From: Agapanthus africanus
Lineage: Eukaryota; Streptophyta; Magnoliopsida; Asparagales; Amaryllidaceae
NCBI GenBank assembly: GCA_030015575.1
Contig: JASDDO010000006.1
Coordinates: 106,756,045 to 106,820,044 of the forward strand
Direction of reading: 5' to 3'
DNA length: 64,000 bases
Shown: piece after piece, positions 34,039 through 45,797 of the stretch
Position numbering within the stretch: the stretch's first letter is position 1
Layout: every line of letters begins with the position of its first letter
Position numbers and translations under genes: made by a program
The notes under the pieces: model-generated
What the model saw: only the letters and a program-made list of their open reading frames with translations
The model's database searches: none
Told to the model about the DNA's origin: nothing

Positions 34039-36797
34039 TTAAAAATGCGAGTTCATCAACGAAGATTTCCTTAAATGTCTCATCAATACCCCGAATAATA
34101 ATGTCATCAACAAGCACGAGTGATCTTCAGACTCCAAAAACGGTTCATAATCAGTGTTAGTTGTTGACCCCGACAACTCGGTGGAAGAGTCCGTATGTGT
34201 ATGATACATAGTTGGGTCAAACAACAACATATGAAAAGAGTCAAGATCAGTATCATCAGGATCGTCAAATTCGCTGCTGTCGACATCCATTAATTCGATA
34301 GAACAGACCTGAGCAGTAGGTTCGGAGGGTACACTTCCCAACTTGTAAATGTTAAGCTCAATTGACATATTCCCGAAAGATAGGGTCATAGAGCCATTAC
34401 GACAGTTGATTATAGCATTGGAAGTGGCCAAAAAGGGGCGACCGAGAATCACCGAAATTTGATTCCGTGGGTTTGCTACAGGTTGTGTATCAAGTAAAAT
34501 AAAGTCCACAGGGAATACAAATTCCCCGACTTTTATCAACACATCCTCCAGTTCATCCCTAGGTTTGGTGCTTGATCGATCAGCCATCTGGAGAGTGCAG
34601 TGAGCTGATTTCAACTCTCCGATCCCTAACTGCTCATAAACAGAGTATGGAAGCAGGTTAATAGTTGTGCCAATGTCAAGTAGAGCACGGTTAATGTGTT
34701 TATCCCCAATAGAAATAATAGGACAACCAGGGTCCTTACGTTTCCTTGGTAATTGTTGGGGAAAAGCTGTGTCTACAGTCTTTGACATGAATATCTTCTT
34801 TGGCATTTGAGTCTTCCTCTTCATAGTGCACAAGTCTTTGAGAACTTTCGCATAAGCGGGGACTTGTTGTATTGCATCTAGGAAAGGGATGTTGATGTTA
34901 ACTTGTTTAAAGATTTCAGCGATCTTCTCCATTTGCGGACTTAGTGTGTTTCCCCTTAACCGATTCGGATAAAGAGCTTGAGCAATAAGATCTGGGTCCA
35001 ACATTGGAGAAGATCGGGGGGTGTAAGAACGATCCCAGAATAGGAGTGGGGATCGTCTTGGGTGGAGTGGAAGAAGTGTGCTGAGGGTGCGAGCCTTGGG
35101 GAAAACGGAGAATAGGCTCGCAAGAAGATGGTGGGGTAGACGAACTGGGGTCAGAATTAGAAGTAGAAGTGGAAGGAAAGGTCTCAGCCGGGGTATCATC
35201 GATTGATTCTTCATTCTTATCAATCTCCTCACCAACATGGTTACCAAGCACTCTTCCAGATCTCAACGTGGTGATTGCGTTTACATTGTAATGCCCAGGA
35301 TTCGGTAAGGGTTGAGACGGAAGTTTCCCTTTCTCTCTTGCACTCATTTCGGCTTTTAATTGGGCAATTTGAGCTTCCATCGATTTAATACTCACTTTGG
35401 AGGTCGGAGTTTTTCTGGAATTTCTCGAGGGAAGACTTAAATTCGGCCGACATTTGTTTCATGAACATTTCAAAAGTTCGTTCGAGTGAAGATGAATTAT
35501 CAGGACCGGTCAACTGCAAAGGATTATACGGTGCAGGTGTGTTGACCGAGTTTTGAAAGTTTTGTGATTGGTAGGGGTGCTGAGTTAGTTGAAATGGCTG
35601 CTGTTGTGGTAGAGGAGCCCTTTGGAAATTGTTTTGATTTGGAACCGTATTTTGATTTTGTTGTCGGTTCCAAGTAAAGTTAGGGTGATTCCTCCAACCC
35701 TGATTATATGTAGAAGAATACGGGTCATTTCTAGGTCTTTGTTGAAAAGCAGCATTGGTATACTCTTGACCTTGAAACGGAGAATTTAATGGACATTCTT
35801 CCGTAAGATGTGATGGTTCAGAACAATATCCACATACAGTTTTGGGGAGCGACATCTGGTTTAGGGAGGCTGCTAAAAATTTATGTTCTATAGCTTCGAG
35901 TTTCTTTTGCATTGCTGCCATTTCAGCTCTAACTCCTATGGAAACATCAATTTGGTGAATGCCACCCCTAGACGATGACTGGCTTACACTCTCCCACTGT
36001 AAAGATTTTTCAGCGAAATCTTCTAAGAATCTTCAGGCTTCACCATCATCTTTAGTCATAAAAGTGCCTTGACACATGGATTCAAGGGTCTGTTTTGTGG
36101 TAGGATTAATGCCCTCATATATGATTCTGCACAGATCCCATCTAGGAATTCCGTGATGTGGACATTGAACTAACAGATCCTTGAAGCGTTCAAAACACTT
36201 CGAGAATGGTTCATTGGGAAGCTGGGTAAATTGATTTATTTCGCTACGGACTCGAGCTGTCTTATGATTGGGGTAAAATTTCTTTAGGAATGCTTTTACG
36301 AATTCTCCCCAGTTTGAAATGGAATGTGCGGTTGTGTTATAAAGCCACTTCTCGGCTATATCGCACAGAGTAAATGGGAGAAGACATAATCTCATAGCAT
36401 CCACAGAAAGCTGTGAAGTATCCATCATTGCGCATACATTTTCAAATTTGGTAATAAAGACATATGCGTCTTCAGACTCGAGACCGTGATATTTTGGTAG
36501 AAGATTGATGTATTGGGGTTTTATTTCAAAATTGTCCCCATTGGCTGGTGGAATGGTGAGACAGGTCGAAAGAGGACCTCGCATAGGATAGCATCTCTCT
36601 TGGAGAGAGATGCGGGGTGGATTCTGCGCACCTGCGGACGGTGGCAGAGTAGTGTTAAAGAAGTTCGATGGAGAACCGTCCATCGAAGTGGGTGTGGTGG
36701 TGGGTAAAGAAGAAGTAGACGTAGAAATACCGACTTCGGAGTCGATAGGGGGGACGCGGACAAGTCGGGCACTAGAATCCAGTGTCCAGCCGAGCAT
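34039..36797 (-). pseudogene. A2 Gag-protease polyprotein, lightly broken
   Basis: Starts at the ATG complementary to 36795-36797. Residues 90-254 hold an Athila-type Gag core (LLPKYHGLESEDAYVFITKF, AEKWLYN, FLKKFYPNHKTARVRSEI). A TGA at 36033-36035 replaces the Trp expected in GEA-RFLEDFAEKS, and the frame continues. A CCHC knuckle CGYCSEPSHLTEEC lies near 35790-35835, then a Gln/Asn-rich linker. Frameshifts occur near 35390 and 35000. The aspartic protease follows, with ALLDIGTTINLLP near 34660-34690 and VILGRPFLAT near 34440. The frame ends in an acidic tail. There is no pol after it. Confidence 0.88.
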
Positions 36798-37756
36798 GCA
36801 CTAAAGGGTTTAGCACAAGTGGCAGCGTTGTGATAATTAAGGAAACGATGAAGTGGTGTTTGTTTTGAAAAAGATACGGATTTTTGAAAAAATGCAAATC
36901 ACAAACAAGGCACAAGCAATCCTAAATCTAGTGGTCACCTAGGTCAAGTCTCTAGACCGCTCCTAACTGTCAGAAGACAAGTCACAAGATCAATCCTCTA
37001 CTGCCTCTTTGTCCCTCCTGTGGCCAGGTAAGAGCCAGGTAAATGGGAGGTTCTCTACTATGCAAGTAGTGGGCCTAATTAAGTAACCAGTTGCCTTAGA
37101 CACACTTGCCTTAGACACCACAAAAGAAACGCGGATAAGCAATAGATTACCCACGACCTCCATCTGTCCTAAGTGAGCGTGACGGTTCTTAGAGACATGT
37201 CTAGATATTTTTTAGTTAATGAGGGTAATGCGTATGCAGTTTTGTGATTTTTGGGGCTTAGGACGGGTAATGAAATCCCGACCTAATCTGAATTTGGTCT
37301 TTGCCCATTAATTTCCGTATTAAAATATGCAAACAACCAAGATCAAACACGCACAATTTTTCTTTTTGCGGCGCTGCGAATTTTTGCGAAGAAACCTGCA
37401 GAAATTGGTTAATGGAGCAGATGAGGGAAGAGATAAGAAAGTGAGAAATATACCAAAAAATTTTGGAACAGTGAACACCTAGGGAAGCCGCGGTTCCGCC
37501 GCAATATGTGCTCTATGGCCGTGGATGCGCGGTGCAGTAGCTTTATCACTGCACGAAATTTCTTGAGGATGCTACTGTTCACTTACAACACTCTCTGGAA
37601 TATTCTGAAAATTTTTCCTCTCGTTCCACAGATTCCAGATTTCCTCGTAACAAATCACAACGAATCGTTTAGAGTTTGTGCGAATTTTGATCTAAAAATT
37701 CTGATGGAATAAATTTTTCAACTCAAATTTCAAAAACGAACAAATTAGCACACGAT
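36798..37756 (-). other. A2 untranslated leader
   Basis: About 1 kb of noncoding DNA between the primer site and the gag ATG. It is shared in part with A1 (13921-14353 and 15620-15806), A3 (42202-42685) and B (54155-55280). It carries the palindrome pair at 37488-37532. Confidence 0.75.
37488..37532. repeat. Palindrome pair in the A2 leader
   Basis: CCGCGGTTCCGCCG (37488-37501) and CCGTGGATGCGCGG (37519-37532), 17 nt apart, about 240 nt from the primer site. Both units are slightly imperfect. Confidence 0.85.
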
Positions 37757-37773
37757 CTCCGGCAACGGCGTCA
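37757..37773 (-). other. Primer-binding site, tRNA-Asp (A2)
   Basis: The minus strand reads TGACGCCGTTGCCGGAG, two bases from the LTR, one change from the A1 site. Confidence 0.88.
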
Positions 37774-37775
37774 TT

Positions 37776-39447
37776 TGATTGATAGAACTTTTTGTATCGT
37801 GAATTTGTATGGAATGAAAAGTAATCACAATCAAAAATATTTGTAAACCGCAATCAATTGACGGTGTCGTTTGTAGGTTCGTCGGTGAATGCAGATCGTC
37901 CACAGGGAAAGTGTGATTCGTTCGTAATTGTTTTAGATGAATTGAAAATTAAAGGAGAAAAGAAAATAATTCAAGAATTTTGAAATTTAGTTTCAAGAAC
38001 TTTAAAGAACTAGATCTAATTATCAAGAAATACTAAAGATCAAGAATTGTCCAAATTGAATTAGTTATCAAGATTTGTAGAGAGGCTCGTAGGAATCGAT
38101 CGAATCGATAGTGAGGATGAAGACTAGTGATTACGTATTCTTATACATTGATGATTTGTTGCTAGATCGATGACGATCAACGAGAATTAGAGATCTCTTG
38201 CGGAAACTAGGGTTTCATCATCTATCCTTTGTCCTTTTGTTGATTGTCATTCAAATGCTGGCTTCTAAGAAATTCAATCATCGATCGTCGATCTCTAATT
38301 AAGAGCGAAAACATTCAAGAAAGCATCTCGCTCGAAACTAGGTTGTCGATAATTCAATTTACTAGAGTTTACAAAACTCATAGGACTTAAGAATCGTTCA
38401 AGAATGTAATCATCGTCATCTATCAATTTTCTCGATTCCTCCACGAGCGAAGTTTTTACTCAAACATCATGACAAAGAAAACAATCAAGAATTGAGAACT
38501 AATAATAATGCTCAAATATAAAAAGCAAGATCAAGAGTTTTCACATTTCATTATTCAACAATTTCGTTACAATTTGCTCAAGACTACAAGAATTGAGAAG
38601 AGAACTCGATCGTCGAATTAGCTTCGCATCGTCTCCGTGAGTCGCGGATCGTCGCTTCAAAAAGGCTTGATGGCTTCTTGCTTGATTTTGTACTCGGTGA
38701 TCTTGATTTTTATCAAATTGTGTCACTCAATTTTCATTTGATTTGATTTGGATCTATAATTTTTTTCCAACCAATTTCAACAACTAAACCCTAGATCTAG
38801 ATCTCATTTTATAATCTCCTCATTTGAATCTTCCCTCCAAAGCTAGGTTGTTAGAGAGTGTCTTCTAGAAGAAGTTTGTTGGAGGGAAGATTCTAGAATA
38901 AGGAATATTCTAGGGTAAGGTTGTTAGGCCGAGCCTTCTGGAAAAAGCCACGTGGTCTTTAGAGAGTCTTCTGGAAGCTTGGCCGTTACTATGAAGCATG
39001 CGGAGAAATGTTAGCTGGTGACGTGTCCATCAAGCCGCGGATCCGCGGCCATTTGGTGACATTGGTGCATGGAATTTTCTGGTAATTCTTCTGTTGGCTT
39101 AAGGGCACTTTTCTGATGTCTGGAATATTTTTATACTTTCTTGTTCACTGCCAGATCACAAGTCTTGGACTTGGCGTATTTTTATCAGCACTTTTAGCAG
39201 TTTCAGCTCTTTACTTGGATTTTCCTGCATAAAAATCTCGAGACAAGTGTTGCGGTATACAAAGATCATGCGTGCAATAATAAGCATTCAATTTCCTTCA
39301 AAATGCCGGTTATAATGTATAACACATGTTATTTGGTATTTTACCGTCAATTTGCTAATATGTGCTATATTCATACCGAACACCTTTAGATGATTGCAAA
39401 TAGTAGGGAAATTGATGTGTTAAAAATGCAATATTTTCGACTGATCA
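37776..39447 (-). repeat. A2 5' LTR
   Basis: 1672 bp, nearly identical to 28355-30123 apart from a few short deletions. One deletion has removed a palindrome unit and the spacer, leaving a single CCGCGGATCCGCGG at 39035-39048. Confidence 0.93.
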
Positions 39448-39452
39448 CTAGG

Positions 39453-40268
39453 TATATCAACACTATACTGAAAAGATTCGGTATGGATGATTCAAAGTGC
39501 GGTAATTTACCGGCTTGTCACGGAATCACCCTCTCCAAAGAGATGTCTCCCAAGACTGATTTGGAAAGGGATCGCATGTCGATTATATCCTACGCTTCTG
39601 CGGTAGGCTCTATAATGTATGCGATGTTGTGTACCAGACCAGATGTAGCTTACGTACTAAGCGTGGTAAGCCGGCATCGGTCAGACCCAGGGAAGAAGCA
39701 CTGGATAGTAGTAAAGAACATTCTTAAGTACCTGAGAAGGACTAAGGATATGTTCTTGGTTTACGGCGGAAAAGACCTCCAGAACGAGGCTTTTGCTGAC
39801 TCCAGCTTCCAAAGTGACAAGGATGACTCCAAGTCCATGTTAGGTTATGTCTTTACCCTCAATGGAGGGGCGGTGTGCTGGACGAGTTCCAACCAGGACA
39901 CCGTTGCTGACTCGACGATGGAAGCGGAGTATATCGCAGCTTCTGATGCCGCAAAAGAAGCAGTCTGGATAAGGAAGTTCTTAATAGAGCTTCAGGTGGT
40001 TCCATCCATTGTTGATCCAATATCTCTGTATTGTGACAACAACGGGGCTATAACTTTAGCAAATGAACCCAGGCCCCATCAAAAGTCCAGACACATCTTG
40101 AGGCGGTATCACCTGATCAGGGAGATCATAGATCGCCGGGAGATCGAGGTCCGGGGAGTTGCTACAGAGGAGAACACTGCAGATCCATTCACAAAGGCCT
40201 TACCTCAGACGCAGTTCGAGAGGCTATTCGAGATGATAGGTCTGCGATACGCCAGCACATGGCCTTAG
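39453..40268 (+). pseudogene. Element C reverse transcriptase C-terminus and RNase H
   Basis: Resumes the copia frame exactly where A2 cut it. It reads YINTILKRFGMDD and then YASAVGSIMYAMLCTRPDV, the block that follows the reverse transcriptase thumb. The RNase H domain shows its acidic residues in EAFADSSFQ, TMEAEYIAA and LYCDNNGA. The end reads NTADPFTKALPQTQF before a TAG at 40266-40268. The segment itself is open, but it is separated from the rest of pol by 11 kb. Confidence 0.92.
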
Positions 40269-40282
40269 TGCAAGTGGGAGAT
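40269..40282 (+). other. Polypurine tract of element C
   Basis: CAAGTGGGAGAT immediately before the TG of the right LTR, one base beyond the pol stop codon region. This is the usual copia arrangement. Confidence 0.88.
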
Positions 40283-42196
40283 TGTTAGTGTTATATGCCC
40301 TAGAGGCCATTATTGTATCATACTAGATTGTATATTACTTAATGGAAGCTTGGGATATTCACAGTTGTATTAACAGTCTTGCTCAACATAGTAGTATGCT
40401 ACTTGGTTTATATCTATCTTAATATGTGAATATGTTTCTTTCAACGTATCGCGAATACATATTGATAGAGCCCTTACGATCTTGCTTGACTACCAGCGTT
40501 GTGATGGCAGTCACACTAGTGGGGGCTGTGTAGTCTATAAGCACATCCTTTTTCTGGTCCCTAGTCGTAGGATTATCGAGGCAGGGCATCGATACTCCGG
40601 AGTAGACTAGTGTATACGCTTCTCATCCCAGTAGGGGAGATGGTCTGTCCCACAGCCATTAGTACGTTGTACTGGAGATAGTATGCAGGTGCTCGTTGGG
40701 TTACGGGTACACCGGACAAGACTCGCAGGGACCTGCTGGTTGGTATTACACCCGTCGTCAGTTAACAGTTTCCAGGTGACATGAGTACAGCATAGTCCGT
40801 TAACTTGACACCGCTGCTTCGCCTCGAGTATGTTCCCACTGTTCTTAGATTGCTATCCTACCACGGCTCTACCGAGTCGTGCAAACAGGTAGCAGTTGGG
40901 TGCAGTCCCGAAGCACTTGGAGGCAGTGGCGGTTAGATAGGATTCGTCTCTCCCTGTATTGGGGGTTGATATCGCGTTATGTTTGGAGAGCCATTACACA
41001 AGGTCCCTGGCTAGGGCAAGCGAGATTTACTGGTAGGTGTTCCAGTAGTTTCTCAAGATGTAATGGGCTACACTCCAACACGACTTATACCGCTTTTAGG
41101 GGACTGATGCTTGCCGCCCCTAGGCCCGATATGCGATAGTCCTAGACGAACAGACCGGGCTGTACGGAGATTGTCACATCAGGCTTAGTAGGAGTTCGGA
41201 TGAGTTTACTCATCGACCTTCTTATCGACATCTATCTGGGGACCGTTACGTACAGCTAGTACCGCTTGCGGCCTGTGGTTAAACCCACTGCCAGCGTAGT
41301 GTCGAGTCTTTAGAGTCCCACACAGAGGGTTTCCCTGCTTCGGGCGAAACGATATAGAAGTCGTATGGTTTTACGACAGGGTTCGGACATATACGTGTAC
41401 TTGTGCATGTATGATATTCAGACAGATTGTACTTGTGGGCTTTGGTTTAAGACAGATTCTAGTATTGGATTATTGGATTTTTGCAGTCTCAGTATATCCG
41501 TGTTTTTCGTAAATACGGATGTGAGCGGCATTCTCGTAATTTGTCGGGAAGCTTCTAGAAAGAAGATGACTCATTTAGGTTTATTTCATTTGTGAATTAA
41601 ATTTAATGAGGTGGAGGAGATGATGTGTTATGTTCATTAAATGAACCATGACTCATGAGATGATTCATCTCAAAGGAATTAAATGAAGCATGGTTGATGT
41701 TTAAATATATTATTATTAAGATATTCACGCTTCATATTATTTCCAAACGAGTTAAGTTTATTTCATTATTACAAATACATTCTCTCTCCTCAAGCTCTCT
41801 CATCTTCTTCAGCGTAGCCCTAAGTGTCTCATGAGTTGAGAATCATTGGGTTAGTGAGGCTAACAAATCCTTAATCATTCTCTATATCATCGAGGTCACT
41901 TGGATTAGCACTCTAAGTCACTTAGTTATCTCATCTTGGAGGTTGAAGCTTGTAGTAGGAACTCTCGGGTGGATCTTCTATTATATCGAGGAGGCCGACG
42001 AGGAGGAGAACGAGAACAAGAAGGACCAGTATCTTGAGGTATAATCATCTATCATAGTAGTTAACCACTTCTAGATAGTTTGTTAGTTAGGGTTTAGCAA
42101 AGATTCTTTTGATAGTCGATGTTACCTTGAACGAAAATGATCGTTTTACCTATTCCGCCTCCCCGCATCTTATGGGGTGTGTAACGTCGACTTACA
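40283..42196 (+). repeat. Element C 3' LTR
   Basis: 1914 bp, TGTTAGTG ... GACTTACA, colinear with 21240-23151. TCCTT at 42197-42201 follows. Confidence 0.95.
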
Positions 42197-42201
42197 TCCT
42201 T

Positions 42202-42685
42202 GAGTCAATATTTACAATGAATGCAAAAACAAAAAAAAAATAAAAAAGCAGCAATTCAAGCAATAATTTTTCTTTTTGGCAACGCAAGCAAGCAAAGAAT
42301 CCTGTGCAAAAATAATATTGGAAGATTTAGAATGAGAGATATAGGCTTCTCACAAAAAAATTGGGGTTAGAACCCCTAATTGGACCGCTGGGTAGCGGCA
42401 AAATGGCGCTTTTGGCCGCTGGATAGCTGTATTCTCAGGGCTAAACTATCCCAGGTCACTGGCACTGGCTCCTTATCTTTTGTAAAATGCTCTGAATGCC
42501 TCTGGTCCCGATTTTGATGCTGATTTGTGCTGATTTTTATTTGTGGAAACTAAGCTAAAGAAAATCCAAAAAAATACACAACATTTTTATGGTTTTGTTT
42601 TTTTATAAAAAATTTCTTTGGTTTTATAAAAAGAAAACAAAGCAAAAGATTAAACCGAATAATCAAATCCTAAGAATAACCGTCT
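42202..42685 (-). other. A3 leader, right part
   Basis: Continues the target of element C. Noncoding and A-rich. The palindrome pair CCGCTGGGTAGCGG (42385-42398) and CCGCTGGATAGCTG (42416-42429), 17 nt apart, lies about 275 nt from the A3 primer site. Confidence 0.7.
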
Positions 42686-42703
42686 TCCCTGGCAACGACG
42701 CCA
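42686..42703 (-). other. Primer-binding site, tRNA-Asp (A3), degenerate
   Basis: The minus strand reads TGGCGTCGTTGCCAGGGA, two changes from the site in B, six bases from the LTR edge at 42710. Confidence 0.75.
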
Positions 42704-43566
42704 AAAACTTGTTTGAAAATTTAAAATAGGCCGCAAGTGCATGGGTCGCTAGTGTAGCTAGCATGCAAGTACCGGTCGATCCCATGAGGAATACGCTATC
42801 TTTACGTTTCGATTAAGTCGAGTTAAGAGAGGGTTTTGAGAGAGACAGAGTGTCACAAAGAAATATCAAAAAAAGTTTACCTAGGATTTGGTTCGGTTAG
42901 AACAATTGTGGTAACTCCTTTAATCCGTCTCTCGTGATCACTTGGCCTCTACTACTTACAAGTCATATATAAGAAGCATAGGATATCAACCCTAAATACT
43001 AGAGTTAAGGAGCATAAACCATAGGCATACTCTAATTACTTACAAAATACATGTGAGAAGTATGGAATATCAACCCTATGTACTAGAGCTAGAGAGCATA
43101 AACCATCAACTCTATATTCATGTCTTGCAAATAATATCAAGGTATGATGTTCTAGACACAACATTAACAAACGTGGATTAAGGAAGCATAGTTATATGAT
43201 TAGGGGAAGGTAAAGCCATCCATGTCTAATGTACATAACCTATCAATCCTTTGTCCATCCATTTCCTAACGTTGTCTTTAGCTCTTAATCCAACCAATAT
43301 CAATCATGATCTTCTCTAAGTATAAACCACCAACCTTTATGTCAAATGATTACGAGGCAAAGCCTTTCATTTTTTGACCATAGGAATTAGGAAGCATGTA
43401 ATATCAAAGCTAAGGCGATTAATGTTGTTTGTCTTAATTACTTAATTATTTGGATCAAGAGAGAGTTTAGAGGTAGGCTTAGCCATCTATGTTCCAACCT
43501 CTCCTCATCCTAGATAAGAAAATACTACTCGCTAAGCATGATTTAGGAAATCAACGAGAAAAGTAA

Positions 43567-43571
43567 AGATC
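43567..43571. repeat. Target-site duplication AGATC (left)
   Basis: AGATC at 43567-43571 and 45798-45802 flanks the solo LTR. Confidence 0.93.
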
Positions 43572-45797
43572 TGTTAGTTATATGTATGCCCTAGATGCCA
43601 TTATTGTACATATGATGTATATTATAGTGGATACTTGGACATACATAGGAAGGACTTTCTTGCTCGACATGATAGTATGCTATCTGGTTACTCTTTATCT
43701 TAACATGTAACACTGATTGTCTCTCTGTTACATGTTGATAAAGCCCTTAGGATGCTTACTTCACTACCTGGATTATGATGCGGATCATACTAGTTGGACA
43801 AAGGTAGTCCGTGAATACATCCTTTAATGTCCCTAGTCGTGGGTGTATCGAGACGGGGCATCGATATACTAGAGTGGACTAGCGTATACCTTCTCGACCC
43901 ATGTAGATGGGCGATAGATGATCCCGTATCCATTGGTGTTTGACATCAGAGATGATATACGGGTGCTCAGTGGAGACTGAGTACACTGGACGGACTCGCC
44001 GAGAACTCCTTGTGGTATTATACCTCACGTCATATAGCAGTTCTCTGGTGACACTGGTACAGGTTAGTCTGTCGACCCGAGATCGTCATGGAGTCTTGTG
44101 TGATTCCCACTCTGCTTTGATTTCCACTTTACCACGTTCAAGAGAACGTACAAAACGGTGGTTTTTGGGTACAGCCCCGAGTCACATGGAGGCAATGAGC
44201 AATAAGGAGCGGATTTCGTCTCTCTCGGTATTGGGGGTTGATGTTGCGTTGTGCTCGATTTGCTATAACAGGAAGTCCCTGGCCAGGGCTGTTTCTGAGA
44301 TTTACTGGTAAGTGTTATCAGTAGTTTCTCGACCCGTTATGAGCTTCACATCGGCATGACTTATCAAGCTATTGGGGTCTGACGTTTACCACCCCCAGGC
44401 GAGATATGCGACATATCAGACGAAGAGACCGGACTGTACGGTAGTGTTACTGATTAGATTCGTAGGGGTATGAGAAGGCTTGCTTGTTGATCTTCTGATC
44501 GCTCAATACCCGGGTGGCCGTTACGTTTAGCAGACCTCTTGCGGCTTGTGGGTATTTGATATGATCACCACCTACTGCCGACGTATTGACGAGTCTTTAG
44601 AGTCCTACACAGAGGTTTCCTGGTTCATGCGAAACGAAGTATGAGCACATATGTGATATGTGCGGGACCGAGATTAATGCTCGTATGTGATACCGCATTC
44701 TTTTCCCGTGATATGTGATATCGGACGGTTATATGTGATATAGCCGGGTTATCGGATCAAGTGTTGATTCGATAGATTGTTACATTTGATATTAGTCGGT
44801 TATATGTGATATAGCCGGATTATTAAATCAAGTGTTGATTTAATAATTTAATGTATAATATTATATTTGATATATTACATTGCATTAACTAATATTAGCT
44901 CACTTAAGTATTTCTTTTTCTCACTTAATGATACACTTAACATATATGTGATATATGTTAATAGCATTGTTTTCTTTTGCACAAAATATATATGTGATAT
45001 ATATTCATGTGTCATGCTAGGTTTATACATGCAACAAGGATGTAAGAGACTCACACCATGCTAGATGTTATGAAGGGTTTTATTTATTTTAAGTTAATCA
45101 AAATTAATGGAAATTGGTTTAATGGTTAAAGCTTGTAGAAGCTAGTAGAACCATTGACTAAGTCCACTTGTTTTGTCTAGCTTAAGATATTTATTAACCC
45201 AACCTTAACACTTAGCCATGGTTTAGTCTCTACAAGAGTTAGTGTATGTCATATACTCACCATGGTTGCATTTCTAACCTCATGTGACTTATTCTTTTCA
45301 TCACTTGATCATCTTCTTCTTCATCTCATTCTAGCTCTCTTGATCTTGAGAAAGTGATGAAATATTGTGAGAAAAATTAAATCTAAAGTGAGCCCAATTC
45401 CTACTTCATCATCCTTTACTATATTAGTCATTTAGTTTAGGGTGTTTGCTTCACTAATCTACCATTAGTGAAGAGTTAGCATGAGCTTGAGTTTACTTGA
45501 CGTAGATCATCTTCGGCCTCGAAGACATTGAACAAGCTTGTTCATTTCTTCATGTGAACCCTCTCTAGAGTCCAGGAGTTCACTAAATGCAGCGAAGAGA
45601 CTACTACACGGAGCTATAGAAGTGAAGCACCGGTCTACAAAGGTTGTATTCCGCATTCACTGAGATGTTTACATTTTTTGTATCGTATGATTCTCTAGTT
45701 AAACATCCTTAGCTTAGGGTTCCTTAGTATGGAATTTTTTTAATTTGGCATGGACGATGCCTCCCGAAACCTTGCTGCCGCCCTTGGGAACCCTACA
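43572..45797 (+). mobile_element. Solo LTR, family D, inside the A3 LTR
   Basis: 2226 bp, TGTTAGTTATATGTATGCC ... GGAACCCTACA, same family as 31314-33504 in the opposite orientation, with perfect AGATC duplications. No internal sequence is attached. Open frames inside (for example 43940-44311) are not conserved in the sister copy. Confidence 0.93.

Larger units (their letters stand above)
28355..39447 (-). mobile_element. A2: Athila/TAT-like Gag-protease element without reverse transcriptase or integrase
   Basis: Minus-strand element with LTRs 28355-30123 and 37776-39447 and TG/CA ends. It has an Asp primer site next to the right LTR and a polypurine tract next to the left LTR. Between them are a leader, a Gag-protease reading frame (36797 to 34039), a short C-terminal motif region, and about 1.7 kb of noncoding DNA split by a solo LTR. 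No reverse transcriptase, RNase H or integrase motif is visible anywhere in it. Without the solo LTR it is about 8.9 kb. It inserted in the reverse transcriptase of C. Confidence 0.9.
21240..42196 (+). mobile_element. Element C: Ty1/copia (Tnt1-like), broken, interrupted by A2
   Basis: LTRs 21240-23151 and 40283-42196 (1912 and 1914 bp) with TG/CA ends and TCCTT duplications. An iMet primer site, a 2-kb leader, and gag, protease, integrase, reverse transcriptase and RNase H in that order define copia. The polypurine tract is AAGTGGGAGAT. Without the nested A2 the element would be about 9.86 kb. The LTRs differ at a few dozen sites by eye, so it is clearly older than the chromovirus. It inserted into the leader of A3. 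Confidence 0.95.

Noticed and set aside
33797-34117. Reverse transcriptase reading suggested by an LVDDI string in A2
   Set aside because: No other polymerase motif surrounds it, and the position corresponds to the tail domain shared with element B.
43940-44311. 123-codon ORF in the solo LTR
   Set aside because: Not conserved in the sister solo LTR at 31314-33504 nor in other related LTRs.
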